A program made the translations under genes and the position numbers. This document shows, in pieces, positions 8,641 through 16,895 of a stretch of DNA of 34,447 nt. The DNA lies in NCBI GenBank assembly GCA_001917905.1, contig MNEX01000331.1:1-34447 (forward strand), given 5' to 3'. The notes below the pieces were generated by a model. That model searched no databases and had not been told where the DNA came from. It saw only the letters and a program-made list of their open reading frames with translations. Numbering within the stretch: position 1 is the first letter of the stretch; each line of letters begins with the position of its first letter. Source of the stretch: Acidobacteria bacterium 13_1_40CM_65_14. Lineage in GTDB: Bacteria > Acidobacteriota > Vicinamibacteria > Vicinamibacterales > CAVVIG01.

Positions 8641-10130
8641 CAGGTTTTCTTCAACTGCCCCGCGGGCATCGCATCGATCTTGTGAATCAGCTTCGCGAAC
8701 ACCTGAATCTGGCTGTGCATCAAGTCGGCGTTCAGCTTCTCGATGCAGCCGTCAGCCGGTCCGGCGAGCAAATAGTTCGGTTGCGGAATGTAGCCGATCG
8801 TCGGGATGCCGGCGCGCGACAAGCCCGCGCCTTCGCCGAGGAATCCGCCGTTCACCGGATTCACCACGCCGGCGCGATCCTGACTCCCCTGCAGCGATTC
8901 GATGAGGATGTCGGCCATCGACTTCGACGGCGTGATGGCGACGCTCCACTCGTGCTTCCCCGTCGCCTTGTACTTCGTCACCGCATCGTCCATCCACTCT
9001 TCGCAGCCGAGATGTTCGACGGTCACCGCGGCGACCGCCTTCTTGATGAGATCCGGGTACTTGGTGATGATGCCGCGCATCGACGGCACCCACGGACCGG
9101 CGAAGTGCCCGGTGGTCAGCGGGCAGACGATCGTGCGCTTGCGATCGTGGCGCGGAATCCTCGAGAAATATTTCGCCAGGGCGACGATGCCGAGCGCGCC
9201 GTTCTCTTCGGTCGCGTTCGGGCCGTCGGTGTGCGTATTAATAATGATGATCTCGTCCCGCGAGACACCGGGCAGCATGGCGACGAGCGTCTCGGTCGGC
9301 GTGTCCGGAAAGACGTCCGCCTCCAGCACCACGGTGGCTTTCGTTCCGCTGCCGGCAAGCGCGCGCAGCTTCGCGCCGGTGTCGCGTCCCACGTAGAGTG
9401 CCGGGATGTTCTGCGGCGGACGCGAGAACGGCGTGTACTGATCGGCCGCGTTCGCGTCGGAGATGTCGGTCCACGCGAGGATGACACCGACCGCGCCGGC
9501 CTTCTGAAACGGCGTGAGATCGCCCACGGGCCCGCGTGCCGGACGCGTGGCTGTTGGAAATGTTTCGGTCGCCGGATGCAGCCCCCACACTTTGTACAGG
9601 TTGGCGAACTCGCGCGTGTTGGTCGGGCACTCGATGAGCGCGACCTTCCCCTGCAGTCCGTCGAGCGCGAACGTCGGGTTCGTGCCGGCGAACACGAGCT
9701 CGCCGGTGACGCCTGATGGCGGCGTCTGACCAGAGTACGGGAAGTACGACGTGACGGCCGCGTTGAACGGCGATCCGGAAACGGGGGCGATGGCAATCTC
9801 CCATCGCCGCGCGTCCCATCGCGGCAGCGTGTAGCGCTCGCGCGCGACGTCGACTCCGTGCGACTGGAGTTGCGTGGCGAGAAACTCGACGAACGTCGCG
9901 TGCGCTTTGTTGCCGGTGTACTTCGGGCCGAGCTTCGCCATCCAGACCTGCTGGTCCCAGATCTCTTTTTTTGACGGCAGCAGCTCGGGACGAAACGCAG
10001 AGGGGACGGCCTGAAGGCCGTCCCCTACCGGAGCGTTGTCGTTGTAGGGGACGGTCTTGAGACCGTCCCATGCGACTGCCGGCATCGACGCGGCCCACTG
10101 CATGAAGCGGCGTCGCGAAAAGGGCATCAA
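8640..10130 (-). CDS. M28-family metallopeptidase with Tat-type signal
   Basis: N-terminal SRRRFMQWAASMPAVA; PA-domain-like middle; IINTHTDGPNATEENGALGIVALAKYF and TVEHLGCEEW, with late H-containing region. Confidence 0.8.
   Translation of the reverse strand: MMPFSRRRFMQWAASMPAVAWDGLKTVPYNDNAPVGDGLQAVPSAFRPELLPSKKEIWDQQVWMAKLGPKYTGNKAHATFVEFLATQLQSHGVDVARERYTLPRWDARRWEIAIAPVSGSPFNAAVTSYFPYSGQTPPSGVTGELVFAGTNPTFALDGLQGKVALIECPTNTREFANLYKVWGLHPATETFPTATRPARGPVGDLTPFQKAGAVGVILAWTDISDANAADQYTPFSRPPQNIPALYVGRDTGAKLRALAGSGTKATVVLEADVFPDTPTETLVAMLPGVSRDEIIIINTHTDGPNATEENGALGIVALAKYFSRIPRHDRKRTIVCPLTTGHFAGPWVPSMRGIITKYPDLIKKAVAAVTVEHLGCEEWMDDAVTKYKATGKHEWSVAITPSKSMADILIESLQGSQDRAGVVNPVNGGFLGEGAGLSRAGIPTIGYIPQPNYLLAGPADGCIEKLNADLMHSQIQVFAKLIHKIDAMPAGQLKKT
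10002..10070. repeat. two hairpin repeats in the M28 peptidase N-terminal coding region
   Basis: ggggacggcc-tgaa-ggccgtcccc (10002-10025) and gggacggtc-ttga-gaccgtccc (10048-10069). Confidence 0.92.
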
Positions 10131-10357
10131 TCCTCCGCGGTGGCAGGCTTACACTAACACGCCAGCGACAGCCTTGAGCCGTTGCGAGGCGCGAGCGCGC
10201 CGAGCAACCGCAGCGGTGGTGGGGCGCCGTCGCGATAAGACAAAGTACGGCCCCGCGCTGTGACGTTCTGTTCTAGAAACGCGCGAGCGGTTTACGCCGC
10301 GAAGCGCGTCAGCGAGCGGGGGTGGGGCCCCGCGAGAAAGTAAAAGAAGAGGCTGGG

Positions 10358-11059
10358 ATGATTCTTCTTCGCGCCTACGCCATCGTCACGACGCTCGTCA
10401 TCGTCGTGCTCGCCACTGCGGCGTTCCAACCTTCTCAGAAATCACAGAACCTCGGCGAGATCACCGTCGAGCGCATCAACGTCGTCGACAAGGACGGCAC
10501 CCTGCGCATGGTGATCTCGAATAAGGACCGGATGCATCCCGGCGTGATCGACGGCAAGGTGATCGATCGGCCGCGTCCCGTCGCGGGATTCCTGTTCTTC
10601 AACGACGAAGGCGACGAAGTCGGCGGACTGACGTATACGGGGCGGGTGAAGGACGGCGCGCGCAACGCGAGCTCGGGCCTCAATCTCGATCAGTTGAAGC
10701 AGGATCAGACCATCGGCTTCGGCTACAGCGAATCGAACGGCCGGAAGACCGCCGCGTTTCAGGTCTGGGATCCGCCGGACGCGAATCTCGGCGAGCTGAT
10801 TGACAAGCTGAACGCGGCCAATCAGATTCAGGATGCGGCGCGGCGTGCAGCGGCCGTGCAGGCCGCGCGCGACGGCTTCCCGCCGCGGCCCCGGCGCGTG
10901 TTGGTCGGCAAGACCGCCGATCGGGCGGCGACGGTCTCGCTGTCCGACGCGAGCGGCAAACCGCGCTTGAATCTCACCGTCGACGCCGACGGCAATCCCC
11001 GAATCGAATCGCTCGATGAGAACGGAAAAGTGATCCAGCGATGGCCCGCACAACAGTGA
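10358..11059 (+). CDS. uncharacterised membrane-anchored/secreted protein
   Basis: N-terminal TM/signal MILLRAYAIVTTLVIVVLATAAF; VERINVVDKDGTLRMVISN...; ATG preceded by purine-rich agaagaggctggg. Confidence 0.7.
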   Translation: MILLRAYAIVTTLVIVVLATAAFQPSQKSQNLGEITVERINVVDKDGTLRMVISNKDRMHPGVIDGKVIDRPRPVAGFLFFNDEGDEVGGLTYTGRVKDGARNASSGLNLDQLKQDQTIGFGYSESNGRKTAAFQVWDPPDANLGELIDKLNAANQIQDAARRAAAVQAARDGFPPRPRRVLVGKTADRAATVSLSDASGKPRLNLTVDADGNPRIESLDENGKVIQRWPAQQ

Positions 11060-11160
11060 TTGTTTCGCTCCTGATGGTCACGGGTGTGGGCTCCGCGCAC
11101 GCGCACGAGAAAGGACAGCTGGGGCTCGTCATCGGTTATCTAGCGCCCTTGTATTTCTAG
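11041..11160 (+). pseudogene. orphan 39-codon ORF: signal peptide plus start of a mature protein, possible 5' remnant of an outer-membrane protein gene
   Basis: Translation MARTTVIVSLLMVTGVGSAHAHEKGQLGLVIGYLAPLYF*; overlaps the 3' end of the preceding CDS and stops inside the convergent amidohydrolase 3' end. Confidence 0.45.
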
Positions 11161-12914
11161 CGCCCCGCGGTGTACACGATCTTCCCGCGAAAGATCGTCA
11201 GCTCGCATTTGAGATCCTTCAGCGCGTCGGTCGGGACCGTGAGCATGTCGCGGTCCCACACCGCGATGTCGGCGTCCTTCCCGACTTCGATCGATCCGAT
11301 CCGATCGTCGAGAAACATCTGATGCGCCGCCCAGATCGTGTACGAGCGGAGCGCGGTTCTGGTGTCGACACGCTCCTCTGTTCCGAATGGCGTTGCGCCG
11401 AACGTGCCGTTCAGCGTCTGACGCGCGACCGATGACCAGAGCCCGTAGCGCGCCGGAAACGGCGTCACGCTGTAGTCCGATCCGCCGGCCCAGATGATGC
11501 CGCGCCTCCGATACGTCGCGAATGGGGTCAGACGCCGCGCGCGATCCGGACCGAGATTCCCCGCGTAGTTGTCGCCGATCCACCACATGAATTCGGCCTG
11601 CGACTCGGGATAGCCGGCGTCGTACTCGGTCTGCAGCCGCGCCATCACGTCGATGGCGTGATCGGTCGGCGTGTTCGCGTGGATGATGCCGTGACGCAGA
11701 CCGCGCGTCGGCTTCGCCTTCAACACCTGATTGTAGGTGTCGACGACCCAGTCGATGGCGCGGTCGCCGATGGCGTGCGTGCTGACGTGAATCCCGGCGT
11801 TGTGCAGCGCGTCTACGATCTGCCGATACGCATCGGGCGGGGTCGCCGGATAGCCGACGTTGCCGGCGTCCTTCTCGATCGAGTTCTTGTTCCAGTCGTC
11901 GTACATCCACGCGGTCCGCGCGCCGCCGCTGCCGTCCATGAACATCTTCACGCCGCCGGAGATCAGTACGCGATCGCCAGAGGTGTCCGATGGTTTCGGA
12001 TGGGCCTGGACGTGCGAGAGAACCTCCGCGTTGTCCTCGACGCGTCGCGCGCCCGACCAGAGCGCAAACATGCGGACCGTCAGCCTGCCGCTCGCGCGAA
12101 GCTCTTCGTAGAGGTCCCACTTCATCTGACCGATGCCCGGATCCTTCGCGCCGGTCATCCCCTCTTTGTTGAAGTCCTCGATCATCTTGAGGAGGCCCTG
12201 CCGCTGCTCTTCGCGCGTATACGGCGGAACCAGCCGCGTGACGAGGCCCGCCGCCGATTCCTTCAGCACGCCGGTCGGATTGCCGTTGGCGTCGCGATCG
12301 ATCGTGCCGGCCGGCGGATCCCTCGTGTCTGCCCGAACTTCCGCCATCTTCAGCGCGTAGCTGTTCGCGACGCCGTAGTGTCCAGTCGTCTGCATGAGCC
12401 ACACGGGGTTGTTCGGCGCGACCTTGTCGAGATCCGACGCGAGAATGTAGCGGCGCTCGGCGAGCTTGCCTTCGTCCCAGCCGCGTCCGCGCACCCACTC
12501 GCCCGGCTTGCGCATCGCGACCGCCGCCGCGACGCGCTTCAACACGTCGTCCATGGTCTTGACGTCGACCACGCCGAGGTCGACCGAGTAGAGCGCGTCG
12601 GTCTCTGAAAAGTGGACGTGCGTGTCGATGAGGCCGGGCGTCGCGGTGCGTCCGAAGAGATCGATCACCCGCGTCGATGGGCCGACGCGCGATCGAATCT
12701 CGTCGTTCGGACCGACCGCGACTATTCGGCCGGCGGCAATCGCAATCGCCTGCACGATGGAATCCGTGCCGTCGACCGTGATGATCTTCCCGTTGGTGAG
12801 GACGAGATCCGCGACTGCTGGCTGTCCCTGCGGCGCCTGACGCATCGGCGCGAACACGAGAGACGTGAGCGTCAAGCCGGCGACCGTCAGCAGACGAGGT
12901 GGGCACATCAACAT
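11157..12914 (-). CDS. amidohydrolase family protein (YtcJ-like)
   Basis: DLVLTNGKIITVDGTDSIVQAIAIAAGRIVAVG; GLIDTHVHFSE; STHAIGDRAIDWVVDTYNQ; GSDYSVTPFPARYGLW; VGKDADIAVWDRD. Confidence 0.9.
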   Translation of the reverse strand: MLMCPPRLLTVAGLTLTSLVFAPMRQAPQGQPAVADLVLTNGKIITVDGTDSIVQAIAIAAGRIVAVGPNDEIRSRVGPSTRVIDLFGRTATPGLIDTHVHFSETDALYSVDLGVVDVKTMDDVLKRVAAAVAMRKPGEWVRGRGWDEGKLAERRYILASDLDKVAPNNPVWLMQTTGHYGVANSYALKMAEVRADTRDPPAGTIDRDANGNPTGVLKESAAGLVTRLVPPYTREEQRQGLLKMIEDFNKEGMTGAKDPGIGQMKWDLYEELRASGRLTVRMFALWSGARRVEDNAEVLSHVQAHPKPSDTSGDRVLISGGVKMFMDGSGGARTAWMYDDWNKNSIEKDAGNVGYPATPPDAYRQIVDALHNAGIHVSTHAIGDRAIDWVVDTYNQVLKAKPTRGLRHGIIHANTPTDHAIDVMARLQTEYDAGYPESQAEFMWWIGDNYAGNLGPDRARRLTPFATYRRRGIIWAGGSDYSVTPFPARYGLWSSVARQTLNGTFGATPFGTEERVDTRTALRSYTIWAAHQMFLDDRIGSIEVGKDADIAVWDRDMLTVPTDALKDLKCELTIFRGKIVYTAGR

Positions 12915-12923
12915 GGCGCGATT

Positions 12924-13955
12924 CTATCGCTGCACACGACCTGTCGCGTCACCCTTCACGAGCGCATCGACTTCGGCGACCGTCACGCGGTTCATGTCGC
13001 CCGGGATCGTCTGCTTGAGCGCGCTTGCAGCCACCGCGAAGCGCAGTGACGCGTCGAGCGGACGGCCGGTCACGATGCCGTAAATCAGTCCGGCGGCGAA
13101 GCTGTCGCCGCCGCCGATGCGGTCGACGAGGCGCACGACGTACCGCTGACTCTGATGCAGCACGCCGGCGGACCCGTCCCACAACACCGCGCTCCAGCCG
13201 TTGTCGCTCGCGGACAGACTCTCTCGTAGCGTGACGGCGACGAGCTTCGGGCCGAACTCGCGCGTGACCCGCTCGGCCGCCGCGCGATACCCCGCGATAT
13301 CCAGCGTGCCCTTCGTCACATCCGCGCCTTCCACCGTCACGCCCAGCACGGTCTGTAGATCCTCTTCGTTCGCGGCGACGACGTCCACGTCGCGCATCAA
13401 CGGCTTCATCGTCGTCTGCGCCTGCGCTTCGGACCACAGCTTCTTTCGGAAGTTGAGATCGACGCTGACCTTTGCGCCCGCGCGCTTCGCCGCGGCCACC
13501 GCGGCCTTCGTCGACTCGGCGGCTTTCGCGCCGAGCGCGGGCGTGATGCCGGTCACATGAAACCACGCGGCGCCGGCCATCACCGTGTCCCACGCGACCG
13601 CGGTCGGATCCATCTCGCTGATTGCCGAGTGCGCGCGATCGTAAATGACGGTGGACGCACGTTGGCTGGCGCCGGTCTCGGCGAAGTAGATGCCGACGCG
13701 GTCGCCGCTGCGGACGACGTGACTCGTGTCGATCCCTTCCGCGCGCAGCGCGCGCAGTCCCGCGTCGCCGATGGCATGCTTCGGCAGCGCGGTCACGTAG
13801 CGGCTGGTCAGTCCGAACTGCGCGAGGCTCGCGGCGACGTTGGCCTCGCCGCCGCCGAAGGTGGCGGACAGGACGGGCGATTGAAAGAAGCGCTCGAACC
13901 CGGGCGGGCTCAATCGCAAGAGCAGTTCGCCGAACGTGACGACGGTGTGTGTCAT
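12924..13955 (-). CDS. kdgK: PfkB-family sugar kinase, 2-dehydro-3-deoxygluconokinase (KdgK) type
   Basis: TFGELLLRLSPPGFERFFQSP...FGGGEANVAASLAQFGL and DRIGGGDSFAAGLIYG; next to eda and kduD-like genes. Confidence 0.85.
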   Translation of the reverse strand: MTHTVVTFGELLLRLSPPGFERFFQSPVLSATFGGGEANVAASLAQFGLTSRYVTALPKHAIGDAGLRALRAEGIDTSHVVRSGDRVGIYFAETGASQRASTVIYDRAHSAISEMDPTAVAWDTVMAGAAWFHVTGITPALGAKAAESTKAAVAAAKRAGAKVSVDLNFRKKLWSEAQAQTTMKPLMRDVDVVAANEEDLQTVLGVTVEGADVTKGTLDIAGYRAAAERVTREFGPKLVAVTLRESLSASDNGWSAVLWDGSAGVLHQSQRYVVRLVDRIGGGDSFAAGLIYGIVTGRPLDASLRFAVAASALKQTIPGDMNRVTVAEVDALVKGDATGRVQR

Positions 13956-13975
13956 AGAAACCAGCGGTCGCGCTA

Positions 13976-14075
13976 CTCTCCACCACGGGGGACATGGAGG
14001 ACACTGAGGAGGAACGCCGTTTTGTACACAACACGATTTAACCTCCGCGTCCTTCGTGTCCCCCGTGGTGGAGAG
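13976..14075. repeat. CCACCACGGGGGAC-family inverted-repeat element between kdgK and eda
   Basis: 18-bp perfect arms: ctctccaccacgggggac (13976-13993) and gtcccccgtggtggagag (14058-14075). Confidence 0.95.
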
Positions 14076-14721
14076 TTTGTTGACGTGCCGCGGCCACGCT
14101 TGCCACCACTCTCCGCGCGTTCGCGGCGATGACGTCGAACTGACCGGCGTCGATCGCTTTCACGTCGACGAGCGCCGATCCGACACCGACCGCGACCGCG
14201 CCCGCGCGGATCCAGTCGCCAGCGTTGTCGAGTGTGACGCCGCCGGTCGGCATCAGCTTCACCTGCGGCAGCGGCGCCCGGACATCCTTCAGAAACTGCG
14301 GCCCCAGCATCGTCGCCGGAAATACTTTGACGATGTCGGCGCCGGCTTCGTGCGCGGTGAGAATCTCCGTCGGCGAAAAACATCCAGGCATCGCGGGCAC
14401 GTCGCGCTCGTGGCACGCACGGATGACGTCGGGGCGGAACACCGGACCGACGACGAATCGCGCGCCCGCGTCGATGACGGCCTTCGCGGTCTCGACGTCA
14501 ATGACGGTGCCGGCGCCGAGCAGAAATCCAGACGGCAGCGTCGGCGCCAGCTCGCGGATCAGATCGACGGCGCGCGGCACCGTCATCGTGACCTCGAGCG
14601 CGCGCACGCCGCCGTCGGCCAGCGCGTCGACGACGCCGCGCAGCTTCGCCGAATCCTTCAGACGGATCACGGCGACGACGCCCATCGATTCGATTGCCTT
14701 GGTGACGTCCGCTCGACTCAT
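14038..14721 (-). CDS. eda: 2-dehydro-3-deoxy-phosphogluconate (KDPG/KHG) aldolase
   Basis: VVAVIRLKDSAKLRGVVDALADGGVRALEVTMT; GAGTVIDVETAKAVIDAGARFVVGP; VKVFPATMLGPQFLKDVRAPLPQVKLMPTGGV; ATGA overlap with upstream SDR. Confidence 0.92.
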   Translation of the reverse strand: MSRADVTKAIESMGVVAVIRLKDSAKLRGVVDALADGGVRALEVTMTVPRAVDLIRELAPTLPSGFLLGAGTVIDVETAKAVIDAGARFVVGPVFRPDVIRACHERDVPAMPGCFSPTEILTAHEAGADIVKVFPATMLGPQFLKDVRAPLPQVKLMPTGGVTLDNAGDWIRAGAVAVGVGSALVDVKAIDAGQFDVIAANARRVVASVAAARQQTLHHGGHEGRGG

Positions 14722-15491
14722 CGCCCCATCCACCCGCCGTCGACGACGAGCACGTGCCCGTGCACGTAGTCGGCCGCCGGCGACGCGAGAAACACGACGG
14801 CGCCGGCGAGATCTTGTGGATCGCCCCAGCGGCCCGCCGGAATGCGCTCGAGGATCTGCTTGTAGCGGATCGGATCTTCGGCGAGCGCGCGTGTATTGTC
14901 GGTCCGAATGTAGCCGGGCGCGATCGCGTTCACGTTGACGCCGCGCCCCGCCCATTCGTTCGCGAGCGCCTTGGTGAGCTGCGCGACGCCCGCCTTCGCC
15001 GCCGCGTACGCCGGCACGCGGATGCCGCCTTGAAACGCGAGCAACGACGAGACGTTGACGATCTTGCCCCGCCCCTCGGCCAGCATGTGGCGGCCCGCGG
15101 CGCGGCACAACCTGAACACGCTGGAGAGATCGACTTCGAGCACGGCGTCCCAGTCCGCGTCGCTGTAGTCCACCGCATCGGCGCGGCGGATGATGCCGGC
15201 GTTGTTGACGAGGATGTCGAGGCGGCCCGCAGCCGCGAGCGCCCGCGGCACCAATGTGTAGGCTTCCTCGCGCTGCTCGAGGTTGGCGACGAGACACGAC
15301 GCCTTGACGCCATTCTCGCGCGCGATCGCCGCCGCAAGATCGTCCGGCTCGGATCGGCTCGCGTGCAGGATGACGTCAGCGCCGCAGCTCGCGAGTGCGC
15401 GCGCCATCGCAGCGCCGATGCCGCGTGATGCGCCGGTGACGAGCGCCACGCGGCCGGAGAGATCGAAAGGGTGATTGTTCTGGCTCGTCAC
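14718..15491 (-). CDS. kduD: SDR oxidoreductase, KduD-like (2-deoxy-D-gluconate 3-dehydrogenase type); GTG start proposed
   Basis: FDLSGRVALVTGASRGIG, NNAG, YAAAK, NAIAPGYIRTDNTRALAEDPIRYKQILERIPAGRWGDPQDLAGAVVFLAS; GTG at 15491 lies 9 nt after a GGAG. Confidence 0.8.
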   Translation of the reverse strand: MTSQNNHPFDLSGRVALVTGASRGIGAAMARALASCGADVILHASRSEPDDLAAAIARENGVKASCLVANLEQREEAYTLVPRALAAAGRLDILVNNAGIIRRADAVDYSDADWDAVLEVDLSSVFRLCRAAGRHMLAEGRGKIVNVSSLLAFQGGIRVPAYAAAKAGVAQLTKALANEWAGRGVNVNAIAPGYIRTDNTRALAEDPIRYKQILERIPAGRWGDPQDLAGAVVFLASPAADYVHGHVLVVDGGWMGR

Positions 15492-15858
15492 CTTCCCGAA
15501 CTCCGCGGCTGTCGGATCGGTGTTCGGGTTCGCGTACACGACGCGGTTGAACGCGTCCAGGAACTCCACGTGCGGCTGCGCGCGCACGCGCTCGCTGGCG
15601 TGAATCTGCTTGACGATCGAGACGTCCCACAGGGTGTTGAGCCCCGGTCCGCGCAGGCCCGAGATGCGCGACGGGAAGTACCGGATGTTGTTCGCCAGCC
15701 GGATGCGCGGATCGTTGCGCTGCTTGGCTGGATCGTCGACGCCGTTGGTCTGCACCGCCGCGTCGTGGAAGTAGAAGCCACTCGTATCCCACGGGCACGT
15801 CCGTGCTCCCCGAGTAGCTCGTCTTGAGCGCGCTGAGATCGCCGTTGAAGTATGGTCA
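15492..15858 (-). pseudogene. frameshifted C-terminal remnant of a TonB-dependent receptor, in frame upstream of the SDR
   Basis: PYFNGDLSALKTSYSGSTDVPVGYE, then after a frame change SGFYFHDAAVQTNGVDDPAKQRNDPRIRLANNIRYFPSRISGLRGPGLNTLWDVSIVKQIHASERVRAQPHVEFLDAFNRVVYANPNTDPTAAEFGKVTSQNN; resembles the C-terminus of the intact receptor at 18200 (GPGVSSSDVTLFK...EIYNVFNHTQF). Confidence 0.75.
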
Positions 15859-15867
15859 ACGGCCGCC

Positions 15868-16893
15868 TCACTCCATCTCCACCGGAACTTGCAAAGACGA
15901 CGACCGATAAATCGCCTCAATGACCGCGACGCTCGCGCGGCCTGTCGCGCCGTCGCAGAGCGGCGGACGCCGCTCGGTCACCGCGCGGATAAAATCCTCG
16001 AACACGAGTCGATGCGCCGACACATCCGCCACGACCGGCGACCTCGCATTCACCGGGGTGTCAGACACGTGTCTGACACCAGTCTGACCTGTGTCTGACA
16101 CGTGTCTGACACCTCGTAAATCCAGCTGGTCGCCGTCGAGAATCGCCGTGCCTTCAGAACCGGTCAGCTCCAGGCGACGCGCGTAGCCTGGATACGCCGA
16201 CGTCGCGGCTTCGAGCGTCGCCAACGCGCCGCTCGCGAATTCCAGCACAGCGACGGCGGTGTCCTCAACCTCGATCGCGTGGAGCTGCGCGGCCGTGCGC
16301 GCGAACACGCGGCGGACCGGACCGCCGAGCCACAAGAGCAGATCGACGGTGTGGACGCCCTGGTTCATCAGCGCGCCGCCGCCGTCGAGCGCCCACGTCC
16401 CGCGCCACCTGGAGTCCCGATAGTACTCGGGCGGCCGGTACCACTTCACGCGCGCCGACGCGAGAATCGGTTTGCCGAGCGCGCCTTCGTCGACGAGCGC
16501 CTTCAGCCGCGCGATGTCCGGCTTCACGCGATCCTGAAAGATCACGCCGAGCGTCACACCCGCCTGCTTCGCTTCGGCGATGAGCGCATCGACGCGGGCC
16601 GTGCTGATCTCGATCGGCTTCTCGACCAGGACGTGCAGGCCGCGACGCGCGGCCGCGATGCCGTGCTCGCCGTGCAGACCCGACGGACTGCCAATGACGA
16701 CCATGTCCATCGGCCGATGATTCAGAAAGCCGTCGAGCGAGTCGTACGCCGCGGCGCCGTGGAGTGTCGCGAGCGCGGTCGCGCGCTCGCGGGTGGGCGC
16801 GTGCACCGCCGCGACGACGGCGCCTGGAATCTCGCTGATCGCGCGCGCGTGCGTGCCGCTGATGTTGCCGGCACCGATGAGACCAATGTGCAC
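15868..16893 (-). CDS. Gfo/Idh/MocA family oxidoreductase
   Basis: VHIGLIGAGNISGTHARAISEIPGAVV; HVLVEKPIEIS; GTG start just after upstream stop. Confidence 0.9.
   Translation of the reverse strand: MHIGLIGAGNISGTHARAISEIPGAVVAAVHAPTRERATALATLHGAAAYDSLDGFLNHRPMDMVVIGSPSGLHGEHGIAAARRGLHVLVEKPIEISTARVDALIAEAKQAGVTLGVIFQDRVKPDIARLKALVDEGALGKPILASARVKWYRPPEYYRDSRWRGTWALDGGGALMNQGVHTVDLLLWLGGPVRRVFARTAAQLHAIEVEDTAVAVLEFASGALATLEAATSAYPGYARRLELTGSEGTAILDGDQLDLRGVRHVSDTGQTGVRHVSDTPVNARSPVVADVSAHRLVFEDFIRAVTERRPPLCDGATGRASVAVIEAIYRSSSLQVPVEME
16058..16112. repeat. five head-to-tail 11-bp palindromic units (GTGTCwGACAC) inside the Gfo/Idh CDS; first two form a 24-bp perfect palindrome at 16057-16080
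   Basis: gtgtcagacac gtgtctgacac cagtctgacct gtgtctgacac gtgtctgacac read directly; encodes GVRHVSDTGQTGVRHVSDTP on minus strand. Confidence 0.95.
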
Positions 16894-16895
16894 CG

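Noticed and set aside
11658-12608. 316-aa plus-strand ORF opposite the amidohydrolase
   Set aside because: Antisense shadow ORF without family motifs.
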